This document shows positions 26,409-36,441 of a stretch of 64,000 nucleotides of DNA, one piece after another. The notes beneath the pieces are model-generated. The model worked only from the letters and a program-made list of their open reading frames with translations. It was not told the DNA's origin and searched no databases. The DNA is from Bacillota bacterium (GTDB lineage: Bacteria; Bacillota; Clostridia; Acetivibrionales; JAMNXU01): contig JAMNXU010000031.1 of NCBI GenBank assembly GCA_023623175.1, positions 21,356 to 85,355 of the forward strand. The letters run 5' to 3'. Each line of letters opens with the position of its first letter. Within the stretch, counting starts at the first letter, position 1. A program made the translations under genes and the position numbers.

Positions 26409-28514
26409 ATGGAATCACTATTTAAAAGAGCATTGCCGGTATGGCATAAGGGTCATGAAAAGGAAATGAACTACCGCCTGCGATTCAAGTCGGTAACCAG
26501 GGAGCCGATGAGCGGCGATGCTGTTATCAAAATCGCAACTTCAGGTATTTATAACCTCTTCATTAACGGGCATTTTGCGGCGCATGGCCCGGCACGGGCT
26601 GGGAAAAATCATTTCAGATTGGATGAAATCCCGATTTCGAAATATTTAACCGGACCGGAGTCAATAATTGATATTGAAGTATGCGGATATAACGTCAACG
26701 CTTACAGCATGCAAAACCAGCCGTCTTTTCTGCAGGCAGAGGTAACACTGGACGGAGAGCCTGTCCTGTGGACCGGAGGGGACCATTTTTCCGCGCAAAA
26801 AAATCCGTGGTACTATCAAAAAACACAGCGTTACAGTTTTCAGCGTCCCATGGCGGAAGCATATCATTTTCCGATCCCGGATAATTTCCACAGCGAGTTG
26901 GATATTTCAAATCCTGTGGAATTGGCTGTGGTGGAACCCAGAAAAATAATTCCCCGCCTGGCCCCATACCCAATATATGAATCCATTCCAGCTTATCCGA
27001 TTTCAAAAGGCGATATCAGATTTGAAAAGCCGGAGGCTTATTTTGCCGACCGGTCCTGGGCGAATATAAGCGAAGAATTACTTGGTTTTCCCGTTCCTGA
27101 GCTTGAAGTTTATGCAACCCGTGAATGCCAGGATTTTAAATTTGAAAATTTGACTCCGTACTCCGCAGAAGGTGAAACAGAGTTGTCTGCAAATCAGTTT
27201 GCTGTCTTTTCGTTTTCCCGGAATTCTACCGGCTTGCTCCGGTTCAGAATAAAATGCAAAAACGATACCCGAGTTTATGTTCTTTTTGATGAGTTGCTTT
27301 CCAACGGCACCGTGAATTTTTTAAGGCTAAGCTGCGCAAATGTGGTCCGATATGATCTCGGAAAAGGAGAACATGATCTGCAGTTTTTTAACGTATATAC
27401 CATGAAATATGTGCAGTTCTGCGTTACAGGAGGTTCCTGCACGATAGACGGGGTCAGCATGGTGGAATACAAACATCCGCCGGTAGATTACACCTTTAAG
27501 AGCGATGACCAGGATATGAACTTAATAGCAGCGGCAGCTTTGGAGACTTACCGCCAAAATGCAGTAGATATCTTCATGGACTGCCCGTCAAGAGAACGCG
27601 CAGGATGGCTGTGCGACAGCTATTTTACATCAAGAGTTGAGTATTTGCTTACCGGAAAAAATCCTATTGAGAAAAGCTTCCTGGAAAACTTTCTGCATGA
27701 AGAAAGCTATGAGTTTCTCCCGGATGGCGTGCTTCCTATGTGTTATCCTGCAGATCATTATAACCGGGTTTTTATCCCCAACTGGAATATGTGGCTGGTT
27801 TTGGAGTTGCAGGAATATTACGACCGTAGCGGAGATGCGGATTTGATTTGCCGTTTTAAAAGCAAAATAGAAAAGCTGTTCAGATATTTCGAAAAGTTTG
27901 AAAATGAAGATGGCCTGCTTGAAAAACTGGAAAGCTGGATTTTTGTAGAATGGTCCAGGGCCAATGAGTTTGTACAGGATGTAAATTACCCTACTAACAT
28001 GTTGTATGCTGCAGCGTTAAAAGCTGCCGGTAAACTTTACAACAACGCAACCTGGATTCAAAAGTCCGAACGGGTCAAAGAGCAAATATTAAAGCAGTCT
28101 TTTAACGGCAAATTTTTTACGGACAATGCCGTCAGGGTTGACGGGAAACTGGTTAATTCCGGTGAGTCCACGGAGGTTGCCCAGTATTATGCATTTTTTT
28201 GCGGTATTGCTACTCCGGAAACTCACAGGGAATTGTTTGAAACGCTTATAAGAGATTTCGGCCCCGGGCGCAAACAGAAAAATTTATGGCCCGAAATCCA
28301 CTTTGCAGCGCCGTTTATTGGCTATTATTTAAGGCTCGATATCATGATGAAATATGGGTATAAAAAAGAGGTCTATGAAAATATCAAAGGGTTCTTCCTT
28401 CATATGGCTAAGAAAACAGGAACCCTTTGGGAGTACGCCGATGAATCGGCAAGCTGCAATCACGGTTTCGCAAGCTATGTCCTGTACTGGCTTGATAAAA
28501 TGAAAATCAGTTAA
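26409..28514 (+). CDS. GH78-like alpha-L-rhamnosidase
   Basis: 701 residues. The N-terminal third is beta-rich (FINGHFAAHGPAR, as in the accessory domains of GH78). The centre is an (alpha/alpha)6 barrel with DCPSRERAGWLCD (near 390), which matches the acidic active-site stretch of the family, and later NWNMWLVLELQEYY and SWIFVEWSRAN. GH78 enzymes release terminal L-rhamnose, for example from pectin side chains. There is no signal peptide. The ATG follows AAAAGGAAGG. The TIM-barrel gene 77 bases downstream may be co-transcribed. Confidence 0.8.
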   Translation: MESLFKRALPVWHKGHEKEMNYRLRFKSVTREPMSGDAVIKIATSGIYNLFINGHFAAHGPARAGKNHFRLDEIPISKYLTGPESIIDIEVCGYNVNAYSMQNQPSFLQAEVTLDGEPVLWTGGDHFSAQKNPWYYQKTQRYSFQRPMAEAYHFPIPDNFHSELDISNPVELAVVEPRKIIPRLAPYPIYESIPAYPISKGDIRFEKPEAYFADRSWANISEELLGFPVPELEVYATRECQDFKFENLTPYSAEGETELSANQFAVFSFSRNSTGLLRFRIKCKNDTRVYVLFDELLSNGTVNFLRLSCANVVRYDLGKGEHDLQFFNVYTMKYVQFCVTGGSCTIDGVSMVEYKHPPVDYTFKSDDQDMNLIAAAALETYRQNAVDIFMDCPSRERAGWLCDSYFTSRVEYLLTGKNPIEKSFLENFLHEESYEFLPDGVLPMCYPADHYNRVFIPNWNMWLVLELQEYYDRSGDADLICRFKSKIEKLFRYFEKFENEDGLLEKLESWIFVEWSRANEFVQDVNYPTNMLYAAALKAAGKLYNNATWIQKSERVKEQILKQSFNGKFFTDNAVRVDGKLVNSGESTEVAQYYAFFCGIATPETHRELFETLIRDFGPGRKQKNLWPEIHFAAPFIGYYLRLDIMMKYGYKKEVYENIKGFFLHMAKKTGTLWEYADESASCNHGFASYVLYWLDKMKIS

Positions 28515-28591
28515 TGACTGATCCTTTGAGTTTTGAAAATGGTATTCCGCTAATTACTTAACCCCGGAAAATACAGGAATAGAGATCAAAT

Positions 28592-29410
28592 ATGGATAGA
28601 TTGCTGTTTGGTATTTCAGGTTTGCCGATGGGTGATGGCAACAGGAGAATGAATTATGCAACCGGTATCCGTTATCTGAGGTCTGTTGGATTGGATGCCA
28701 TGGAGCTTCTTTTCGTACGGAGCATCAATGTAACGGATAACAACAAAGATGACATCCTTGAGGCGAAGAAAGTGGATAATTTCTATCTTTCCGCCCATGC
28801 GTCCTATTATATAAACCTGAATGCCGATGATAAAGTTAAGCAAATGCAATCTGTCAAGAGGATAATGGATGCAGCCGAAGCATTGGCCAAGGTTGGAGGG
28901 AGGAGCCTGGTGCTGCATCCCGGTTATTACATGAATGACTCAAAGGAAAGAGCTTACTCGGACATCAAGAGAAATCTCACGGAGCTTCCTGACTGCGGGG
29001 TGGACTTCAGGCTCGAAACAACGGGAAAAGGTTCTCAATTCGGGACCCTGGAGGAATTGGTTTCGCTTTGCAAAGAAATTTCTTCCTGCAAGCTTTGTAT
29101 AGATTTTTCGCATATACATGGAAGATCAAATGGCGGGCTCAAGAAGTATGAAGACTTTGCCGGAATTCTGAATTATATTCAGGATAACCTTGGTGCACAG
29201 GTCTTGAAGGATATGCACATCCATATCGGAGGGATTAAGTATAGCCATAAAGGCGAAAAAAATCATGTTCCGCTGCTGGAAAGCGATTTCAACTTCAGAG
29301 ACTGCCTGAGGGCTTTGAAGGATTTTAATGTTCGGGGGTGTGTAATTGCAGAAGGGCCTTTGCTGGAGAAGGATGCTTTATTATTAAAAGATACCTTTGA
29401 AAAATTGTGA
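28592..29410 (+). CDS. Endonuclease IV-like TIM-barrel protein
   Basis: 272 residues. The AP-endonuclease-2 fold is suggested by LSAHASYYINLNA, SLVLHPGYYM, FRLETTGKG, LCIDFSHIHGR, DMHIHIGG and VIAEGPL. These contribute the His/Glu/Asp ligands of a trinuclear zinc site. It is most like endonuclease IV (Nfo), which cuts DNA at abasic sites, rather than the sugar isomerases with the same fold. The position after a rhamnosidase leaves a sugar role possible. Confidence 0.7.
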   Translation: MDRLLFGISGLPMGDGNRRMNYATGIRYLRSVGLDAMELLFVRSINVTDNNKDDILEAKKVDNFYLSAHASYYINLNADDKVKQMQSVKRIMDAAEALAKVGGRSLVLHPGYYMNDSKERAYSDIKRNLTELPDCGVDFRLETTGKGSQFGTLEELVSLCKEISSCKLCIDFSHIHGRSNGGLKKYEDFAGILNYIQDNLGAQVLKDMHIHIGGIKYSHKGEKNHVPLLESDFNFRDCLRALKDFNVRGCVIAEGPLLEKDALLLKDTFEKL

Positions 29411-29441
29411 TGCTGTAACAGAACCAAAGCAGCTCACAGAT

Positions 29442-30155
29442 TCAATCATTTTTCTGGGAAAGGGCCTTGTACCATTTTTCCGGGAGGACGTATTCCTTTC
29501 CGTCGATTTCTATTGAATAGGCTTCATTATTGAAGTTTGAGACATATAACTTAATTGCCAGGTTTGGTTCATCCTTAAAATACCCAAAAGCAACATAGTT
29601 GATATGATTGTCCAAGGTTCCGTCAGGTTTTCTTACCAAATTGTATAAACCTGCTTCTTCAGCTGTTTTTTGGCTTCTGACATCTGCCAAAAATGCCTTT
29701 AAATCATCAGGGTTTACAATACCGTCATTGCAGGTCATGTGTTTAATGTCTGGAATCCAGGGGTTATCTTTTATTAGCTCAAAACGTATACAATTGTCCG
29801 GTGTTAAATCCAGTTTCGGCAGCGAGGCTTTACGATAATAAAACAACCATTCACTGTCAGGAACAACTCGTACGAGGGTCCTTCGTTCAGGGTCCTTTTC
29901 GCAAGAATAGATACCTGTATACATTTCAGCATCCAGATGGCAAAAGCTTGTCTTTTCGCCTTCAATTCTTCCAAGAAAATATCGTGAACCGAAAGTAGTC
30001 ACCAGGCTTTCTTCTTCATTTGCAAGAAAGACATACTTGATTCCGCCGGGTGAAATAATTGTGTAGCCTTCTTCTTTAAACAATTCTGTATTTGAATAAA
30101 TTAAAAGGCAAAAAACCATAACCAGGGTCAAACTTAGCCGTATGATCTTTTTCAT
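29442..30155 (-). CDS. Hypothetical secreted protein
   Basis: 237 residues. A Lys-rich start and hydrophobic stretch (LSLTLVMVFCLLIY) look like a signal peptide or membrane anchor. The remainder is soluble, mixed in composition, and has three cysteines. No domain is recognised. An AAGGG site precedes the ATG. On the minus strand TTGTAA and TAATAT with a 17-base spacer lie upstream. It converges on the TIM-barrel gene with 31 bases between the stops. Confidence 0.6.
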   Translation of the reverse strand: MKKIIRLSLTLVMVFCLLIYSNTELFKEEGYTIISPGGIKYVFLANEEESLVTTFGSRYFLGRIEGEKTSFCHLDAEMYTGIYSCEKDPERRTLVRVVPDSEWLFYYRKASLPKLDLTPDNCIRFELIKDNPWIPDIKHMTCNDGIVNPDDLKAFLADVRSQKTAEEAGLYNLVRKPDGTLDNHINYVAFGYFKDEPNLAIKLYVSNFNNEAYSIEIDGKEYVLPEKWYKALSQKND

Positions 30156-30217
30156 ATTTATCTAACCCTTTTAAAAAGCTTTTTATTACTCAGTATATTA
30201 AAAATAAAGCCTGAGTT

Positions 30218-30398
30218 TTACAACAGGCCAGTCTGATTAGTCAAAAAAGAGACAATATCAATGCGGAAAGCAAAATAATTTACCTTTATCAGTTCAGCGG
30301 CCAGGGCATCCTTGGAGTCAAAATGGACATTAAACACGCCCTTGGAAACATCTGCGGCTTTCACCTCATATTTCCTGTATCTCCTCCATCCCGGAAAA
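30218..30398 (-). pseudogene. Fragment of a TetR-family regulator
   Basis: On the minus strand an open stretch without a proper start reads YRKYEVKAADVSKGVFNV, then HFDSKDALAAELIK. This is the helix-turn-helix pattern of TetR proteins (VSKGTFYxHFxSKxxL). It stops about 25 residues later. Neither the full N-terminus nor the ligand-binding domain is present, so it is a remnant. Confidence 0.5.
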
Positions 30399-30401
30399 AC
30401 A

Positions 30402-30725
30402 TTAGAGATAATTTACCGGTATCACACGGTCATTGTCCTTCAGCGTAACGAGGTTGTCATACATGCAAATCACGCCGCCGGGACCGCGCTTTACAGAAGG
30501 TATATTGTCAATCCGGGCAAATGCAGCAATATCCTTTTTTTGCGGGTCAGCGTGTTTTTTGATTTTCAGCGGATAAAGCATGCCGTTGTCTTCGATCAGC
30601 AGGTCTATCTCATTCATGTTTTTATCGCGGTAAAAATACAGTGGCGGCTCCAAAATGCCTTTGTTATAATAGCTTTTTAAAATCTCAGCAATCACAAAAT
30701 TTTCAAAGAACGCGCCTAAAGACAA
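30402..30725 (-). pseudogene. C-terminal fragment of a DUF4143 AAA-type ATPase
   Basis: 107 residues matching only the C-terminal DUF4143 part of ATP-binding proteins of the AAA_14 type: GAFFENFVIAEILKSYYN, LYFYRDKNMNEIDLLIE and the YPLKIKK segment. Full-length members have an N-terminal Walker ATPase of about 250 residues. That part is absent upstream, where only AT-rich sequence lies. The fragment abuts the TetR remnant, and the whole 30.2-30.7 kb stretch looks like decayed DNA. Confidence 0.65.
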
Positions 30726-30910
30726 TATTAAAGTATATTTCCCTGAAATTTATAAAAACTCAATTTTGCTCTTAATGACATTAAAAAGACTCAAAAATAT
30801 GTTGATTTGCCCGGGGCAAAAAATTGTATAATTGAAAATGTATAATTGTGAATATAACAATCGGCTTGAGCATAATAATCGACTTCAATGAAAGACAGGG
30901 ATAGCGCGGC

Positions 30911-32647
30911 ATGAATTTTTACGGCAGGTATTTCAGAAAATACAAGTTTCCTTTTTTTGCAGCTGTTTTTTGCGTGACATCGGAAGCAATCTGCGATTTG
31001 CTCGCTCCCACGCTGATGTCTAATGTAATCAACAGGGGAATCGGCCAGGGGATGATTTCCCAGGTTTATTACTGGGGAAGCCTGATGCTGGCGGTAACTG
31101 CCTTCGGCGCGTGTTTTGCCGTTACAAGGAACATCCTGGCTAGCAGGGTATCCCAGCGCATGGGAGCAGATTTAAGGTACGACCTGTTTGAGAAGATTAT
31201 AAATTTCTCGGAGCAAAGCGCTGATAAAATTGAAAGCGGATCCCTTATCACGCGCATGACCAATGATACGTCGCAGGTGATCCTGTTTGTAAACGGCATC
31301 ATGCGTATTTTCCTGAAAGCGCCGATTACATGCGTCGGCAGCATCATTCTCGCGACTCTGCTCAATTTCAGGCTGAGCCTTATTATTTACAGCGTTGTCG
31401 CGGTGATAGCCACGCTCATCATTATCAGCATGAGGCTCAGTTATCCCCGTTATTCGATATTGCAAAAAGCCATGGACAAGGTAAACACGGTTGTACAGGA
31501 ATACCTTATAGGAGTTCGCCTGGTCAAGGCTTTTGGCACATACGAGCAGGAAAGTGAAAAATTTGAAAGCGCCAATTCTGATCTCATGCAAAAAGGCATA
31601 TCGGCACAAATGATCATCACTCTGCTGTCGCCCTTCATGAGCCTGGCCGTGGGCTTTGGCACGGTTATTGTTATTTTTGCCGGCAGCAGGCTGTTTAGCC
31701 TGGATCTCGCAAATCCAGGCGATATTACCGCATTTACGGTTTACATGGCACAGATACTCACATCCATTATCATGATAACAAATGTTTTCAACGCTTTTGT
31801 AAGGACAAAGGCGTCCACCGCGCGCATAAGGGAAGTGTTTGAATGCGACTGCGATTTTACCGGAAGCGGCAGTGCCGGTAATGCGGAAGAGCTCAGCGGA
31901 GATATCGTTTTTGAAAATGTCACCTTTGCATACCCGAGCGGCAGCGGCGTTCCCGCGATAAAGAATCTTTCATTTTCCGTGGAAAGCGGACAGACCCTGG
32001 CGATAATCGGACCGACGGGAAGCGGGAAATCCACTGTCGCATGGCTTCTTCTGAGGTTCTATGATGTAAACGAAGGCAGGATACTGCTGGGCGGCCGCGA
32101 TATCCGGGACCTGGACGTGGACACGCTGCGCAGGAACATTGCGATCGTGCCGCAGAAGCCAATGCTTTTTTCGGGAACCGTTGCAGAAAACATAAGGTGG
32201 GGAAACCGCGAAGCCAGCGATGAAATGGTTAAACAGGCCGCGGAAAAAGCTCAGGCGGATTTCATTTACAGGATGCAGGACGGTTTTGACAGCCTCCTGG
32301 GCAGCGCCGGTGTTAATATTTCCGGGGGACAGAAGCAGCGGCTGGCAATAGCGCGCGCAATACTGAAAAATTCGCCGGTTCTCATACTGGATGATGCCAC
32401 GAGCGCGCTGGATGCGGTAACGGAAGCCAGGGTGCGGGAAAACCTGAAGGATATGGCCGGAAAACAGACCGTAATAATAATTACGCAGCGCTGCGGAACG
32501 GCCATGACCGCAGACCGGATCCTTGTCCTGGATAACGGTGAAAAAGCCGGGTTTGGAACCCATGAACAGCTGATGATGGATTGCGGGATTTATCGCGATA
32601 TTTACAGGACTCAAATAGAAAGCAGCAGGGAGATGCAGGAAGAATGA
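30911..32647 (+). CDS. ABC exporter half-transporter, degenerate-site subunit
   Basis: 578 residues: six membrane helices (to about 300) and a nucleotide-binding domain with Walker A GPTGSGKST and signature NISGGQKQRL. The Walker B is followed by Asp instead of the catalytic Glu (LILDDATSALD), and the switch His is replaced (IIITQRC). Such changes mark the inactive site of heterodimeric exporters. It overlaps the next gene by four bases (ATGA at 32644-32647). Upstream are two TATAAT-like boxes (30827-30832 and 30841-30846). The exported substrate is unknown, with multidrug or lipid the usual options. Confidence 0.9.
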   Translation: MNFYGRYFRKYKFPFFAAVFCVTSEAICDLLAPTLMSNVINRGIGQGMISQVYYWGSLMLAVTAFGACFAVTRNILASRVSQRMGADLRYDLFEKIINFSEQSADKIESGSLITRMTNDTSQVILFVNGIMRIFLKAPITCVGSIILATLLNFRLSLIIYSVVAVIATLIIISMRLSYPRYSILQKAMDKVNTVVQEYLIGVRLVKAFGTYEQESEKFESANSDLMQKGISAQMIITLLSPFMSLAVGFGTVIVIFAGSRLFSLDLANPGDITAFTVYMAQILTSIIMITNVFNAFVRTKASTARIREVFECDCDFTGSGSAGNAEELSGDIVFENVTFAYPSGSGVPAIKNLSFSVESGQTLAIIGPTGSGKSTVAWLLLRFYDVNEGRILLGGRDIRDLDVDTLRRNIAIVPQKPMLFSGTVAENIRWGNREASDEMVKQAAEKAQADFIYRMQDGFDSLLGSAGVNISGGQKQRLAIARAILKNSPVLILDDATSALDAVTEARVRENLKDMAGKQTVIIITQRCGTAMTADRILVLDNGEKAGFGTHEQLMMDCGIYRDIYRTQIESSREMQEE

Positions 32648-34509
32648 GCCGGCAGGTTTCAAGTACGCAGGTGCCTGGTACGGAAGCAAAAGTTCCTTCC
32701 ATTGGAATGATGAGACCGGGAGGCGGCGGAGCCAACCGATTTGCGCCCGGTGCTAAACCCAGGAATGCAAGGAGCACTTTTTTGCGAATCGTAAAAATAT
32801 ACATGCGCTGGGCAAAATCGATAATCCTGGCGATGCTGCTGACAGCTGTTTCATCGCTTATTTCCGTTTCAATACCCTATTTTGTCGGCAAAGCCATCGG
32901 TACCTTTGAAATGGCCGACAGGACCGTGGACAGGGAAATGCTCGCGTGGTACCTGGCGATAATCGCAGTTTTGCATTCGGTCAACTGGCTGGTTTCATCA
33001 GTGAACGGCGTTATAATGCTCAGGGTGTCGCAAAAGCTCGTGTATACGCTGCGCAGGCAGGTATTTGAAAAAATGCAGAAGCTTCCGCTGGAATTCTACG
33101 ACACTCGCTCCCACGGGGACACAATGAGCAGGATTACCAACGACGTGGATAATATAAGCACCACCATTGCGCAGACAACCACGCAGCTTTTGTCAAGCAT
33201 TTTAACATTGGCGGGATCAATTGTGGTTATGGTGAGGCTTAACCTGCCGCTCACCTTCGTTGTCCTGCTTTGCGTACCGCTTGTGGCGCTCCTGACGCGG
33301 GTTATTGCGTCGCGGAGCCGGGCGCATTTTCTGGCCCAGCAGCGTAATCTCGGCATGCTTAACGGAGTCATTGAAGAAAACATACTGGGCCTGAAAATGG
33401 TGAAGGCTTTCGGAAGGCAGCAGGATGTCCTCGAACAGTTCAAAGAAATTAATGAAAAACTCAATGAAAGCAGTACCAGGGCGCAGATCTGGGCCGGGTA
33501 CATGATGCCGCTTCTGAATGTCATAAACAACTTCATATTCACGGTTACGGCGATTACGGGAGGCATACTTTCAGTGGGATACGGCCTTCCCGTAAGCACC
33601 GTTGTAAGTTTTCTCAGTTATTCAAAACAATTCGCCCATCCGCTGAATGCAGTCGCGGGGATGTTCAATACTATCCAGTCGGCCCTGGCGGGAGCTGAAC
33701 GCGTTTTCGAAATACTTGACTGCGAAGAGGAAAAGCCCGATTCTGAAAATGCCGTTGACATGCAACGCCCGCGCGGGGAGGTCGCCTTTGAAAATGTTTG
33801 TTTCTCGTACGATAAAACCACGCCTGTCTTGAAAAATGTCAGCTTCAATGTCAGGGCAGGAGAAGTCATTGCGCTGGTGGGTGAAACGGGAGCCGGAAAA
33901 ACAACGATCGTCAATCTCCTGATGCGGTTCTACGACGCCGACGAAGGCAGAATACTGATTGACAATATGCCTGTTACGGATTTGAAACGGAACAGCCTCA
34001 GGAAATGCTTCTCCGTGGTGCTGCAGGACACGTGCCTTTTTACCGGCACTATCATGGACAACATCCGCTACTCGCAGAAAGACGCAACTGACGAGCAGGT
34101 GATAGAAGCAGCCAAAATAGCCCGAGCCCATGATTTTATAGTCCGATTGCCGAACGGATATAACACGATGGTTTCAGGCGCCACGGACAATCTCAGCCAG
34201 GGGCAAAGGCAGCTCATAGCCATTGCGCGCGCGGTTCTTTGCAACAGCCCCATATTAATCCTCGATGAAGCGACCAGCAGTGTTGACACAAAAACCGAAA
34301 AGGATATCCAGCGCGCATTGCTGAGCCTGATGAAGAACCGCATAAGTTTCCTGATAGCCCATCGCCTGTCCACGATAAGGGACGCGGACCGCATTCTGGT
34401 AATCAGCAATGGTGAAATAATCGAGAACGGGAACCACGAAAGCCTCATGAACAGGAAAGGTCATTATTATAAAATGGTTATGAGCCAGATGGGCAGGGCT
34501 GTAGAGTAA
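32644..34509 (+). CDS. ABC exporter half-transporter, active-site subunit
   Basis: 621 residues from the ATG that overlaps the preceding stop. A Gly/Pro-rich N-terminal segment of about 45 residues precedes six membrane helices. The nucleotide-binding domain has Walker A GETGAGKTT, signature NLSQGQRQLI, a canonical Walker B with catalytic Glu (LILDEATSSVD) and the switch His (LIAHRLST). Together with the preceding gene it should form a heterodimer with one working and one degenerate ATP site. Confidence 0.92.
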   Translation: MSRQVSSTQVPGTEAKVPSIGMMRPGGGGANRFAPGAKPRNARSTFLRIVKIYMRWAKSIILAMLLTAVSSLISVSIPYFVGKAIGTFEMADRTVDREMLAWYLAIIAVLHSVNWLVSSVNGVIMLRVSQKLVYTLRRQVFEKMQKLPLEFYDTRSHGDTMSRITNDVDNISTTIAQTTTQLLSSILTLAGSIVVMVRLNLPLTFVVLLCVPLVALLTRVIASRSRAHFLAQQRNLGMLNGVIEENILGLKMVKAFGRQQDVLEQFKEINEKLNESSTRAQIWAGYMMPLLNVINNFIFTVTAITGGILSVGYGLPVSTVVSFLSYSKQFAHPLNAVAGMFNTIQSALAGAERVFEILDCEEEKPDSENAVDMQRPRGEVAFENVCFSYDKTTPVLKNVSFNVRAGEVIALVGETGAGKTTIVNLLMRFYDADEGRILIDNMPVTDLKRNSLRKCFSVVLQDTCLFTGTIMDNIRYSQKDATDEQVIEAAKIARAHDFIVRLPNGYNTMVSGATDNLSQGQRQLIAIARAVLCNSPILILDEATSSVDTKTEKDIQRALLSLMKNRISFLIAHRLSTIRDADRILVISNGEIIENGNHESLMNRKGHYYKMVMSQMGRAVE

Positions 34510-34683
34510 AACCTTCGGCGGTGTTTTCGGTTGCTGTGACTGTTTTTTGGTGCCTGTGACGGTTCTTTTGTAGTGTTGAAATGCTTCGTCTGTAAACCGG
34601 AAACTTTTTAAAAAATGAAATAATCGAACTGGTCGATGAGTTCAATAAATAAACGAGTTGAGTAATAATAAGATTAGTAACCA

Positions 34684-36441
34684 GTGGATCAAAAAATCAA
34701 TAAGCTTAACAGGTTGAATGTATTAAATGAGTTCAATGGGGTGAGAGCATTGCGGGAAATATACATTGATATCATGGACAAGTCCCTTTCAGCCTATACT
34801 CAGCAGAGAATAGACGAATACGTAAGGGATGTGAGAGAGAACGGGCTTACGGAGCATGGTTTTCCGCGCCTTGCAGCCAACATCGGAATTCTCATTGCCC
34901 TGGGAAGACGTCGGGAACTGGTGCAGCACTTTATTGAAATGATGGACTTGTGCTGTGACCAGATACCGAGGAAAAAGGCGGCGAATGATTTCTCTATAAA
35001 GGAGATCTGCTTTGCGCTGATGCTGCTTGGAGAAAAACATGCCCTGGACAATGCTCTCATAGAAAAATGGCGCAATCAGCTACGCGCTTTCAATCCGTGG
35101 AAAGGCTACAATATCATCGCCGAATCCCCTGACACTCCCGTAAACAACTGGGCGGCCTACGGCGCCGCCAGTGAATATATGCGAATGCTGTTTTGCGGCG
35201 TGGACAGTTCCGATTTTGTTGATTTGCAGGTTTCATCCCAGCTTTTATCCTTCGATGAAAACGGCATGTACAGGGATCCGAACAACCCGATGGTTTATGA
35301 TATTGTTACCAGGGTCCAGCTGGCGCTTTTGCTCCGTTTCGGATACACCGGGAAACTTGCGGACGAAATTCGTATGAACCTTGATAAGAGCGCCGAGCTT
35401 ACTTTAAAAATGCAGTCGGTGACAGGTGAAATGCCCTATGGCGGTCGAAGCAACCAGATGCTTTTCAACGAGGCTTACCTGGCGGCAGTGCTTGAATATT
35501 ACGCGACAACGACGGCGGAACGGGGCGACATTAAGAATGCGGCAATATATAAGGCTGCGGCTTTGAATGCAGCAAACGCTTTGCTGAAATGGCTGTCGCT
35601 GACGCCGATAAGTCATGTCAAGAACCGCTATGATGCGGACAGCCTTATAGGCTGCGAAGATTATGCATATTTTAACAAATATATGATAACAGTGGCTTCC
35701 ATGGCCTATGCGGCATATCTTCTGGCCGATGACGGCATTGACGCCGCTGACGCCCCCGTGCCGGCGGAAAACTGTTATTTGGCGCAAACCGGGCCGGATT
35801 TTCACAAGGTGTTTGTCAGGGCAGCCGATTATTTTCTTGAATTCGACACCAATGCCGACCCGCATTACGATGCAAACGGTCTCGGCCGCGTTCACAAAAA
35901 GGGATGCCCATCGGCCATATGCCTGTCTGTACCATTCGCCCGCGACCCTAAGTACAAAACAGAGGGTGAAAACAGTTCAGCAATGTCGATATGCGGATAT
36001 GCAATACATGAAGGCAGGTATCTTATTGGCGCCGAGCCGACATCAACCTATCGACTGACTGAAACCCGCAATAACGGCGACAGTATTGATTTTGAATTTG
36101 AATGCCGCCTTTCGGAGGAAGTAAGCCTTACTGAAAAATACCATGTATCCCGGAAGGGAGTAGATATAACCCTGTCGGGGCATGATAATGTCGGATTCAT
36201 GGTCCCGGTTTTTGAATTTGACGGTTATAACACTACGACAATATCCCTTGATAAAAACAGCATCAGGGTTGAGTACGGTGATTCCCGCTGCATCTACAGT
36301 TTCCCGGGCGAGCTTTCGAACGAGTATAAGCATTACTATAACCGCAACGGCCGGTATCGTGTATATGCGATAAGCGGGAATAATCTGCATATAGAGATAG
36401 AAAAGATCAGTGGTGAAACGCTTTTCTTACAGGATGCCTGA
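34684..36441 (+). CDS. Unrecognised probable carbohydrate-active protein
   Basis: 585 residues from a GTG without a clear ribosome binding site. A TTG at 34750 behind GGGGTGA is an alternative. The first 350 residues look like a helical toroid (repeated amphipathic helices, NNWAAYGAASEYMRM, TGEMPYGGRSNQMLFNEAY). The last 200 are beta-rich (SIDFEFECRLSEEVSLTEKY, VPVFEFDGYN). This toroid plus beta-sandwich build is shared by heparinase-type lyases and related hydrolases. I see no signal peptide and cannot assign a family. Its 3' end overlaps the convergent gene by 35 bases. Confidence 0.7.
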   Translation: MDQKINKLNRLNVLNEFNGVRALREIYIDIMDKSLSAYTQQRIDEYVRDVRENGLTEHGFPRLAANIGILIALGRRRELVQHFIEMMDLCCDQIPRKKAANDFSIKEICFALMLLGEKHALDNALIEKWRNQLRAFNPWKGYNIIAESPDTPVNNWAAYGAASEYMRMLFCGVDSSDFVDLQVSSQLLSFDENGMYRDPNNPMVYDIVTRVQLALLLRFGYTGKLADEIRMNLDKSAELTLKMQSVTGEMPYGGRSNQMLFNEAYLAAVLEYYATTTAERGDIKNAAIYKAAALNAANALLKWLSLTPISHVKNRYDADSLIGCEDYAYFNKYMITVASMAYAAYLLADDGIDAADAPVPAENCYLAQTGPDFHKVFVRAADYFLEFDTNADPHYDANGLGRVHKKGCPSAICLSVPFARDPKYKTEGENSSAMSICGYAIHEGRYLIGAEPTSTYRLTETRNNGDSIDFEFECRLSEEVSLTEKYHVSRKGVDITLSGHDNVGFMVPVFEFDGYNTTTISLDKNSIRVEYGDSRCIYSFPGELSNEYKHYYNRNGRYRVYAISGNNLHIEIEKISGETLFLQDA

